Source of the DNA: Methanocorpusculum sp.
GTDB lineage: Archaea > Halobacteriota > Methanomicrobia > Methanomicrobiales > Methanocorpusculaceae
Assembly: GCA_017622255.1 (NCBI GenBank)
Contig: JAGARL010000093.1
Location: 1-7,339 of the forward strand
DNA: 7,339 bases
Reading direction: 5' to 3'
Part shown: positions 1 to 5,364 of the stretch, piece by piece
Layout of the letters: every line of letters starts with the position of its first letter
How positions within the stretch are numbered: position 1 is the stretch's first letter
Notes under the pieces: generated by a model
The model's input: the letters and a program-made list of their open reading frames with translations, nothing else
What the model was told of the DNA's origin: nothing
The model's database searches: none
Made by a program: the position numbers and the translations under genes

Positions 1-1
1 A

Positions 2-610
2 GATTTGGGAATTACCGCTGTCCGCATCCCGGAACATGCGGCCGCAGTACAATTCGATGACGAAGCGGTTGTCACCTTCGGCGTTACCGAATCCCGCGAC
101 GATGCCTACCAGACCGGCTCGGAGGAAATCCGGAGAATGGCGGTCGCTGACGGTAAACGCTCCATGGATGAGGTCCATTTCGCCAAATCCTTCTTCTTTG
201 AGAAGGCATTTAGTCTGGTGTACTATCCGTTCTGGATTCTCCGCTACACCTATCAGGACCGGGCATACTTTGCGGTCTTAGACGGCATCACTGCACAGGT
301 TGTTTCCGGCAGAGCGCCGGGCAGTGCCGGAAGCCAGAGTACGGCAGCAGCCCTCGGCGGAACGCTTGCCGGCGCCGTTCTTGCCGCGTTTATCTTCTTC
401 GGCTTTGCTCTTGGGGCACTGGAAGCCATTGCCATTCTCTTCGCCTTTGGTCTGATTGCTGCGGCAGGCATTATCGCCTTTGCCTACAACCGCTTCCGCT
501 ACGGTGATGAAATCCTGGAAGGAGCCGTGAAAGGAAAAGGTCTCAAACGCGGAAGAAAACAGCTGAATGTGGAAACGAACTTCGAAAACACCTATGATAT
601 GTTCAACTGA
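2..610 (+). CDS. Membrane protein with two C-terminal helices, 5' end cut by window (YdjG-like candidate)
   Basis: The reading frame is open back to base 2, and the only early start is a TTG at base 5, so the gene most likely begins outside the window. About 200 residues are visible, numbered here from base 5. Residues 1-70 are polar and soluble-looking. They are followed by the hydrophobic motif YYPFWILRY at 73-81, then a short beta-rich stretch ending in VLDGITAQVVSG. Two strongly hydrophobic helices follow, at about 113-138 and 140-161. The tail is basic (KGKGLKRGRK), which suggests it faces the cytoplasm. No cysteines are visible, but proteins of this general build often have an N-terminal zinc ribbon, which would lie upstream. 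It ends 3 bases before the next gene, so both are probably co-transcribed and coupled. By context it may play the part of YdjG, the zinc-ribbon membrane partner of the SPFH protein YdjI in Bacillus. That role is inference from layout and is not shown by a motif. Confidence 0.8.
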   Translation, partial: DLGITAVRIPEHAAAVQFDDEAVVTFGVTESRDDAYQTGSEEIRRMAVADGKRSMDEVHFAKSFFFEKAFSLVYYPFWILRYTYQDRAYFAVLDGITAQVVSGRAPGSAGSQSTAAALGGTLAGAVLAAFIFFGFALGALEAIAILFAFGLIAAAGIIAFAYNRFRYGDEILEGAVKGKGLKRGRKQLNVETNFENTYDMFN

Positions 611-613
611 AAA

Positions 614-1207
614 ATGTCACTGATATTACAGCAGCTCAAATGTTCGGCATGCGGGGCACCGCTGAAGTCCAAGGAGCGGGACCGCATGCTGATTTGCAGT
701 CACTGCGGGACGCTCAGTCTCTTTGCCGAGGGCAGAACCTGTCCGGTGGACTTCTCGATTGCCGCCCCGAAGACGGAAAGCATTGACCCTGCCGTCTATA
801 TTCCGTTCTGGGTGGTTGAAGCGGATGTCGCCGTGTCTCATGAGAAGATATCCGGCGGGGGAATCTCCCGCAAGATTTCCGGAAAGGACCGGATGCGGGG
901 AATGCAGACCTTCTATATCTGTGCGGCAGACGCCGTGCCGGAGGAGAATTCCCGCGTCTGGAATATGGAACTGACCATAAACCAGCCGGAGCTGACGCTG
1001 ATTCCGGAGTTTAAGAACGGGGAACGGATGGTGATGACGATGGATAAAGAGACTGCCGTAAACAATGCGGAGTTTATCTTCCTCCGCTATGAAACGGAGA
1101 TTCCCGGAACTTTGCAGGAACTGGACTATGATTTCCGGGTAAAATCGACCAAAGTACTTTATCTTCCCGCGTACAAGAAATCATCAGGATATCAGTTAGG
1201 AGTCTGA
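614..1207 (+). CDS. Zinc-ribbon protein with PFW motif, function unknown
   Basis: This is a 197-residue protein with no hydrophobic helix. A zinc ribbon sits at the N terminus: Cys10 and Cys13, then Cys28 and Cys31 (CSAC ... CSHC), the usual two-knuckle spacing. A domain of about 150 residues follows. It begins with VYIPFWVVEADV (61-72) and ends with a related-looking VLYLPAYKK (181-189). The YIPFW motif matches YYPFW in the preceding gene, which suggests the two proteins share a domain or are distant paralogues. The ATG is 3 bases after the upstream stop and has no clear Shine-Dalgarno, so translation probably depends on coupling. The next gene starts 1 base after this stop. I do not recognise a named family. 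The zinc ribbon could bind a protein or nucleic-acid partner. The operon suggests a soluble member of a membrane-associated complex. Confidence 0.85.
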   Translation: MSLILQQLKCSACGAPLKSKERDRMLICSHCGTLSLFAEGRTCPVDFSIAAPKTESIDPAVYIPFWVVEADVAVSHEKISGGGISRKISGKDRMRGMQTFYICAADAVPEENSRVWNMELTINQPELTLIPEFKNGERMVMTMDKETAVNNAEFIFLRYETEIPGTLQELDYDFRVKSTKVLYLPAYKKSSGYQLGV

Positions 1208-1208
1208 A

Positions 1209-1550
1209 ATGCTTACATCTGAGAAAAAAACACCGCTTCTCTGGGCAGCCGCTGTGCTGATTCTGGGAATTTCCGTGATTGCAACAACGCTTGTTCCTGC
1301 GTTCGGATTCATTGAAGGCGCCGGCATCTTCCTGATGGGATTCGGCCTTGCGTCTTTGTTCATCCAGCTTTTCGTCGGCGAAAAGGGGCCGGTCGGCTTT
1401 TCCCTTTTCATGATTATTGCCGGTCTGTTCCTCATCGTAAAGACCTGGCTTGGCAGTTTCCTGCCGGATTTCGGCGCCTGGTTCTGGATTGGCATTGCCC
1501 TTGTGATTATTGCAGTCGGCTCGATTATCTCAATCGTGCTGAAGAAATGA
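1209..1550 (+). CDS. Small four-helix integral membrane protein
   Basis: This 113-residue protein is almost entirely hydrophobic. Four membrane segments are apparent, at about 9-30, 33-56, 61-80 and 88-111. The loops are very short and the ends are lysine-bearing (SEKK at the N terminus, LKK at the C terminus), so both termini are probably cytoplasmic. There is no signal peptide and no catalytic motif. The start is well supported: AGGAG at 1198-1202 lies 6 bases before the ATG, inside the end of the preceding gene. Its place in the operon makes it a likely membrane anchor for the soluble zinc-ribbon, helical and SPFH proteins encoded beside it. That role is inferred from context. Small four-helix proteins diverge too fast to assign by eye. 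Confidence 0.85.
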   Translation: MLTSEKKTPLLWAAAVLILGISVIATTLVPAFGFIEGAGIFLMGFGLASLFIQLFVGEKGPVGFSLFMIIAGLFLIVKTWLGSFLPDFGAWFWIGIALVIIAVGSIISIVLKK

Positions 1551-1557
1551 GGTTACT

Positions 1558-2094
1558 ATGACAGATTTACGTAAAAGTGTTGAAGAGGACAGAGGCATTC
1601 TGAAGAAGATTCAGATTTTCCTCCCCGGATATTCCGGATACCGCAAGAAAGAAGATTTACGCATTGCCGATTCGATGCTGAGAAATCAGGTGGCAGACAA
1701 CTTTAAGACGTCTGTGCTGATTCCGCTTGAGATGGTCCGCGAGGCGCTGGCAAATGCGCTTGAGCTGGATTTGATGAATGATGTTGCAGGCGTTTTGTCG
1801 AAGGCAAAGACGCTGGAAGCATCGATGCGTCATGCCGAGCAGGGATACTCGGGTATTTCTGCGGCAGTAAAAATCCGCGAGGATGAGTTAAACAAGCTCT
1901 ATGAGTATGATTTAGCGCTCTTTGAGACGGTAAACGCCCTTGCCCTGCAGGCAAAGGAGGCAAGAGGCCTTGCCGAGGCAGGAGACATGCCGCAGGTAAA
2001 GACGGTTCTTTTCCAGCTGAAAGGAGCAATTTCCGAGTTCTCCGCGGTCTTTGACCGGAGAATGGAGACTGTTGCAGGAATTGAGGTGGCATAA
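1558..2094 (+). CDS. Helical protein of unknown family with FLPGYSGYRKKEDLR motif
   Basis: This 178-residue protein looks almost wholly alpha-helical and soluble, with no cysteines and no membrane segment. Near the N terminus is a distinctive block, FLPGYSGYRKKEDLRIADSM (21-40). A second glycine/tyrosine block, EQGYSGISAAVKIREDELNK, follows at 94-113. Long amphipathic helices fill the rest, with likely coiled-coil character around 45-92 and 105-170. I believe blocks of this kind recur in bacterial proteins encoded next to SPFH genes, but I cannot name the family. Start support: GAGGT at 1549-1553 overlaps the upstream stop and lies 4 bases before the ATG. The stop TAA abuts the ATG of the SPFH gene directly. 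Coupling that tight suggests matched amounts of the two proteins and perhaps a direct complex. It might stand in for the coiled-coil PspA of bacterial SPFH systems, but it lacks the length of PspA (about 220 residues), and this is speculation. Confidence 0.85.
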   Translation: MTDLRKSVEEDRGILKKIQIFLPGYSGYRKKEDLRIADSMLRNQVADNFKTSVLIPLEMVREALANALELDLMNDVAGVLSKAKTLEASMRHAEQGYSGISAAVKIREDELNKLYEYDLALFETVNALALQAKEARGLAEAGDMPQVKTVLFQLKGAISEFSAVFDRRMETVAGIEVA

Positions 2095-3285
2095 ATGGGA
2101 TTATTTTCGAAGGTAAATGAGAAAATCGGCTCCGGTTCGGACATAGAAGGAGCTGATGCACGCGCCGGTTTCTACTGGGTTGAGGATTATAAAGGAGACA
2201 ATCTCATCTGGCGGCTTCCGCGAAACATTATCTTAAACGATAACGTGCTTGTCCGCGAGGATGAGTACGGTATCTTCTTCCGCGACGGAAAGGCGCTTGC
2301 GGTCTTTGACCGTCCGGATAGGTATGCACTGACGACGCAGAATATCCCGATTTTAAAGGATATCATTGGCGCTACCATGGGTAACGTCCAGATCGGCGAG
2401 TTCTACTGGGCACAGAGACGCGAGTTCCGCGATAAGTTCGGTACTGCCCAGCCGCTGGCGTTCCGGGATTCCGATTTCGGCGTGGTACAGATTCGGATGT
2501 TTGGTCAGTTTGCCTATAAGGTGTCTGACCCGATGCTGTTAATTACGCAGTTTGTCGGAACGAAGGGCCTGACGAAGTCAGAAGAGGTCGTCGAGTGGCT
2601 GAAAGGTCAGATTGTGATGGTCTTAAACGACATCTTAGGCGAGCTGAAGGCCAAAAAGCAGATGGGTGTTCTGGATATGCCTGCCTATCTGCAGGAGATT
2701 GAGCAGATGTCGCTTGCCAAACTGACCGCGGAGACGGAAAGTTATGGTCTCAAGATTATGAAGTTTGCCGGTCTTACCATCAGTATGCCCGACGAGGTTC
2801 AGGAGGCGATTAACAAGCGCGGTGCAATGTCTGCCCTTGGCGTGAATTATATGCAGTACCAGTCCGGAAAGGCAATTGAGAATATCGGTGTCGGGGCTGC
2901 TGAGGGGGGAGAGGGAGCAGGTTTTGCGATGATGGGTGCCGGCATGGGGGCCGGTATCGGCATGGGCAATATGATGATGCAGGGAATGGGCGGCATGGGA
3001 GGTGCCCCTGCCCCGTTCGGTCAGACTCAGCCGCAGGCAGCAGCTCCTGCCAGGCCTTGCGCAAAGTGCGGAACTGCCGTTCCGGAGGGAGCAAAGTTCT
3101 GCCCGGGATGCGGTGAGAAGCAGGCATCCGGTTCGTTCTGTCCGGAGTGCGGCGCAGCGGTTCCGGCAGGCGCAAAGTTCTGTCCGGAATGCGGGAAGAA
3201 GATGGGTGCTTCTGTCTGTGCAAAGTGCGGTGCGGAGTTAGCCGCCGGGGCAAAGTTCTGCCCGGAGTGCGGGGAGAGAGTATAA
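2095..3285 (+). CDS. YdjI-like SPFH-domain protein with three C-terminal zinc ribbons
   Basis: The protein has 396 residues. The N terminus begins MGLFSKV, with a WVEDYKGDNLIWRLPRNIIL stretch at 28-47. An SPFH (stomatin/prohibitin/flotillin) region follows at about 50-240. It has the YdjI-type signatures REDEYGIFFRDGKALAVF (54-71), YALTTQNIPIL and VRAFGQF-like RMFGQFAY (134-141). A helical segment ends near 263. Residues 264-305 are a low-complexity Gly/Met/Ala linker. Three CxxC-x10-CxxC zinc ribbons follow, at Cys322/325/336/339, Cys349/352/363/366 and Cys375/378/389/392. There is no obvious transmembrane helix, so membrane contact probably needs the hydrophobic partners encoded upstream. 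In Bacillus subtilis the SPFH protein YdjI, with YdjG and YdjH, brings PspA to the membrane; a similar scaffold role is inferred here. The start is supported by GAGGTG at 2083-2088, 6 bases upstream. It is the last gene of the operon. Confidence 0.9.
   Translation: MGLFSKVNEKIGSGSDIEGADARAGFYWVEDYKGDNLIWRLPRNIILNDNVLVREDEYGIFFRDGKALAVFDRPDRYALTTQNIPILKDIIGATMGNVQIGEFYWAQRREFRDKFGTAQPLAFRDSDFGVVQIRMFGQFAYKVSDPMLLITQFVGTKGLTKSEEVVEWLKGQIVMVLNDILGELKAKKQMGVLDMPAYLQEIEQMSLAKLTAETESYGLKIMKFAGLTISMPDEVQEAINKRGAMSALGVNYMQYQSGKAIENIGVGAAEGGEGAGFAMMGAGMGAGIGMGNMMMQGMGGMGGAPAPFGQTQPQAAAPARPCAKCGTAVPEGAKFCPGCGEKQASGSFCPECGAAVPAGAKFCPECGKKMGASVCAKCGAELAAGAKFCPECGERV
3058..3272 (+). repeat. Three tandem zinc-ribbon coding repeats with near-identical 23-bp cores
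   Basis: Inside the SPFH gene, the three zinc ribbons repeat every 81 and 78 bases. Each second knuckle is encoded by an almost identical 23-base stretch starting GCAAAGTTCTG, at 3091-3113, 3172-3194 and 3250-3272. The copies differ only at a few positions in the middle (GCCCGGGAT, GTCCGGAAT, GCCCGGAGT). Identity at the DNA level, beyond what the protein needs, points to recent duplication or gene conversion. Confidence 0.85.
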
Positions 3286-3311
3286 GTTTCCCGTTTCAAA
3301 ATACACACCCA

Positions 3312-3320
3312 TTCTTTTTT
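3312..3320 (+). terminator. T-rich termination tract after the SPFH operon
   Basis: A TTCTTTTTT tract begins 27 bases after the stop of the SPFH gene, on the coding strand. Archaeal RNA polymerase commonly stops at such oligo-T runs without needing a hairpin, and I see no clear stem just before it. It lies between convergent transcription units, where a stop is expected. Confidence 0.5.
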
Positions 3321-3338
3321 CTCCAAGTATGTTTTAAT

Positions 3339-3372
3339 AAAAAAAGGATTGTCTGGTTGGAAAAAAAACCAG
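3339..3372 (-). terminator. Hairpin plus T-run terminator for rfcS
   Basis: Read on the minus strand just after the rfcS stop, a 6-bp stem (CTGGTT at 3353-3358 with AACCAG at 3367-3372) encloses an 8-base loop rich in T. Seven bases later comes a run of seven T (3339-3345). The stem starts only 3 bases past the stop codon. The layout fits a terminator that keeps rfcS transcription from entering the convergent SPFH operon. Confidence 0.5.
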
Positions 3373-3375
3373 CTC

Positions 3376-4341
3376 TTATTCCATCACAATCTTGATGAAC
3401 TTTGCAATTAAGGCATCCATCTGAATGTCCGCGTTGGCTCCTTCGCTTAAGCGGAAATCCGTTTCCCCGATGGCATCGATTAAATCTGTTTTCACATTGC
3501 GGTCAAGCTCTGTAGAGGAGGAAACCGCACGGTAAAGCTGGTTTAACAGCTCGTTCGGGGCGATTCCTTTGTCGTACATCAGCATGTGCAGCATCCGCTC
3601 GGACGTCTCGAAGTCTCCTTCCTTGCAGAGGGAAACAAGAAGTGCAATCTCCTCCGGCTTTGCGGTGGACGTTACCGCATAGACGTTCTGGGCAGTCACG
3701 GAATCCGCGACGATGGCTGCGCCCTGCAGTGCATTGATTGCTTTTCGCATATCTCCTTGGGCAACATAGGTGATTGCCTGATAGGCATCCTCTTCAATCA
3801 CCAGACCTTCTGCTTTGGCGATTCTGTCCATCTCTTCGCGAACTGCCTCTTCGGTTAAGGGGCGGAAGCGGTAGATGGCACAGCGGCTCTGGATTGGGTC
3901 GATGATTTTTGATGAGTAGTTGCAGGAGAGAATGAAGCGGCAGGTCTCTGCATAGTTTTCCATGGTACGGCGAAGGGCTGCCTGGGCATCATTGGTCAGC
4001 GCATCCGCTTCGTCAAGGAAGAGAACCTTAAACTCGGCATCACCGAGAGGAGAGGTTCTTGCAAACTGCTTAATCTGGGTTCTGACCACATCAATTCCGC
4101 GTTCGTCGGAAGCGTTTAACTCGCGGAAGTTCATGCTCCAGGTGTCACCGAAAAGCTCGCGGGCTAAGGCTACCGCACAGGTGGTCTTTCCAATACCGGC
4201 GGTTCCGGTGAATAAGAGATGCGGTAAGCTTTTTGCGGCGGCATACGTCTTTAACCGCTCGACAATTTCCTTTTGTCCGGAGACTTCATCTAAGGTCTTT
4301 GGACGGTATTTTTCTATCCAGATATCGGGGGATGCCTGCAT
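3376..4341 (-). CDS. rfcS: Replication factor C small subunit (clamp loader ATPase)
   Basis: The product is the small subunit of the archaeal clamp loader. With the large subunit it opens the PCNA ring and loads it on primed DNA, using ATP. At 321 residues it has the usual length. RFC boxes appear in order: [11 protein letters not shown] (10-20), Walker A GTAGIGKT (46-53), [14 protein letters not shown] (74-87), Walker B VLFLDEAD (106-113), sensor-1 region [11 protein letters not shown] (136-146) and SRC (152-154), which carries the arginine finger. Later come [11 protein letters not shown], typical of the lid domain, and a helical C-terminal collar. The Walker A is slightly unusual, with Thr and Ile where many archaeal RFC proteins have Pro and Thr (GPPGTGKT). 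The lysine and final threonine are kept, so the subunit should be active. The ATG has no Shine-Dalgarno in front. A TATA-like CTTTATC about 29 bases upstream would give a leaderless or near-leaderless mRNA. The large-subunit gene is not in this window. Confidence 0.97.
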   Translation of the reverse strand: MQASPDIWIEKYRPKTLDEVSGQKEIVERLKTYAAAKSLPHLLFTGTAGIGKTTCAVALARELFGDTWSMNFRELNASDERGIDVVRTQIKQFARTSPLGDAEFKVLFLDEADALTNDAQAALRRTMENYAETCRFILSCNYSSKIIDPIQSRCAIYRFRPLTEEAVREEMDRIAKAEGLVIEEDAYQAITYVAQGDMRKAINALQGAAIVADSVTAQNVYAVTSTAKPEEIALLVSLCKEGDFETSERMLHMLMYDKGIAPNELLNQLYRAVSSSTELDRNVKTDLIDAIGETDFRLSEGANADIQMDALIAKFIKIVME

Positions 4342-4366
4342 AACTTACATATTGATTCCAAAGGCG

Positions 4367-4373
4367 GATAAAG
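4367..4373 (-). promoter_or_regulatory. Possible TATA box for rfcS
   Basis: On the minus strand, CTTTATC is centred about 29 bases before the rfcS ATG. Archaeal TATA boxes lie some 25-27 bases before the transcription start, so the start would fall at or within a few bases of the ATG. That agrees with the missing Shine-Dalgarno. The match is short and the call tentative. Confidence 0.3.
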
Positions 4374-4447
4374 TCTGTGTTGCAGGCGGCCGGATGAATG
4401 GAACCAGGGAAAGATTCTCTTCCCCCGCATCGCTGAAAACTAGTCTT

Positions 4448-4628
4448 TTTCTAACAACCTCATTTTTCAAAAAGACCACACCCCCACATCCAATATTTAG
4501 GATATGGTTCTGTCCCGCTTCTTAACGTCAAGAGGATATATCCACCGCGGAGCGGCTCGCGGTGGAAATATCTTCTGTCCACACGAGGAAGATGATAGTT
4601 ATTTTTGAAATAGTGAGGTTGTTAGAAA
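4448..4628. repeat. 181-bp element bounded by long inverted repeats, between the QueG-like gene and rfcS
   Basis: The gene-free stretch 4342-4635 holds two matching inverted arms. The left arm is 4448-4473 (TTTCTAACAACCTCA, then TTTTTCAAAAA). The right arm is 4602-4628 (TTTTTGAAATAG, then TGAGGTTGTTAGAAA). The outer 15 bases pair perfectly. After a one-base bulge and one T-T mismatch, about ten more pairs follow. The 128 bases inside contain a long GC-rich hairpin (4531-4576) and a small bulged one (4490-4507). The right arm begins 8 bases past the stop of the QueG-like gene. It could be a miniature transposon-like element, although I find no convincing target-site duplication. It could also be a structured RNA or long 3' untranslated fold. 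Neither reading is proven. Confidence 0.7.
4531..4576. other. 19-bp hairpin with 8-base loop
   Basis: Bases 4531-4549 pair with 4558-4576 around the loop GAGCGGCT. The inner eight pairs (CCACCGCG with CGCGGTGG) are perfect and GC-rich. The outer part is AT-rich, with one A-A mismatch and one G-T wobble. No T-run follows directly on either strand, so it is not a typical terminator. It sits near the middle of the larger inverted-repeat element. Confidence 0.8.
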
Positions 4629-4635
4629 TCCTCAA

Positions 4636-5364
4636 TTAGTGTTTTTCTGCAATCACCGCACACGGAACCGCGACCGCACATTTCCCGCAGACATCAGCTC
4701 CCAGTTCTTCCTCTGCTTTTTTGCAGATGACATAACAGGCCTTCCGGTTAAAACCGTCTTCTGTCAAAGCTCCGGTTGGACAGCGCTCTATGCACACGCG
4801 GCATTTCCCGCCTGCCTTTGCCAGACAGCGCTCAGTTGTCTCCGGCAAATCTGCCGGCTCTTTGAGTGCGGTAACTACAGAGCCGTAGCGTCCCATACTG
4901 CCAACGCGGGTGATAAGCATATTGTTCAGCCCGAAGGTTCCAAGACCTGCGGCCTCGGCGATATGCCGCTGCGACCATCTGCTCATCAGCAGTTCTGTAT
5001 CAAAGCCGCCGGCAGGAACCGCCGCCGCAATTCCTGCTTCCTGCAGGCGGGAGACTAAGGCGTCATTGATTTCTGCAATCAGTGCATTCGTTGCGTTATA
5101 CAAATCCGCCCAGCGCTGGGAAGGAAAGTCTCCTTCTTTGTTGCAGTCGCCTGCCTCTCTGGTAAACGGTAAAAAATAGGAGAGGATAATCGTTGCTTCC
5201 GGCAGCACATCCTCCGGCAGGAGGTGGTCTTTTGCAACAGACGCTTTCAGTTCGCGAATCTTTGGAGACGAAACATCTGCAAAGCCGACAAGCGGCTCAC
5301 GAATCCAGTCCGCGTCCTTTGTCATCTCGCGGATAATTTCAGCCGCGGCTTCTTTGAAACTCAC
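4636..5364 (-). CDS. QueG-like iron-sulfur protein (often annotated epoxyqueuosine reductase)
   Basis: The 242-residue protein has an N-terminal domain related to QueG and reductive-dehalogenase-type proteins. The diagnostic block is RHIAEAAGLGTFGLNNMLIT (133-152), followed by VGSMGRYGSVVTAL. The C terminus is ferredoxin-like. Cys188, Cys191 and Cys195 (CRVCIERCP) are the clear cluster motif. Cys210, Cys214, Cys226, Cys229 and Cys235 can supply a second [4Fe-4S] cluster. Bacterial QueG is about 350-380 residues; this protein lacks the C-terminal repeat region. Archaea normally carry archaeosine rather than queuosine, so the common label is doubtful, and a redox role on another substrate is more likely. 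The GTG start overlaps the apgM stop in the sequence GTGA, which indicates translational coupling. No Shine-Dalgarno is evident. Confidence is high for the family and low for the reaction. Confidence 0.85.
   Translation of the reverse strand: MSFKEAAAEIIREMTKDADWIREPLVGFADVSSPKIRELKASVAKDHLLPEDVLPEATIILSYFLPFTREAGDCNKEGDFPSQRWADLYNATNALIAEINDALVSRLQEAGIAAAVPAGGFDTELLMSRWSQRHIAEAAGLGTFGLNNMLITRVGSMGRYGSVVTALKEPADLPETTERCLAKAGGKCRVCIERCPTGALTEDGFNRKACYVICKKAEEELGADVCGKCAVAVPCAVIAEKH

Noticed and set aside
3027..3326. Long open frames on both strands across the zinc-ribbon repeats
   Set aside because: They are shadows produced by the repetitive Cys/Gly/Pro coding sequence of the SPFH gene, and they themselves show only the repeat periodicity.
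4440..4463. Seven-codon minus-strand frame MRLLEKD in the left arm of the inverted repeat, with a similar start on the plus strand in the right arm
   Set aside because: Both follow automatically from the shared inverted-repeat sequence, and nothing supports translation.
4342..4525. Open frames over the rfcS upstream region, including a 38-codon minus-strand frame running into rfcS and a plus-strand frame from within rfcS
   Set aside because: No ribosome-binding site, no recognisable protein pattern, and most of the length is the antisense or out-of-frame reading of rfcS.
4590..4600. C-box-like GATGATA suggesting a C/D box guide RNA
   Set aside because: It does not match the RUGAUGA consensus and no D box lies at a suitable distance downstream.
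4448..4628. Target-site duplication flanking the inverted-repeat element
   Set aside because: The bases just outside the arms (ctagtctt and tcctcaat) do not match; the only shared word, TAGT, is short and not at matching positions.
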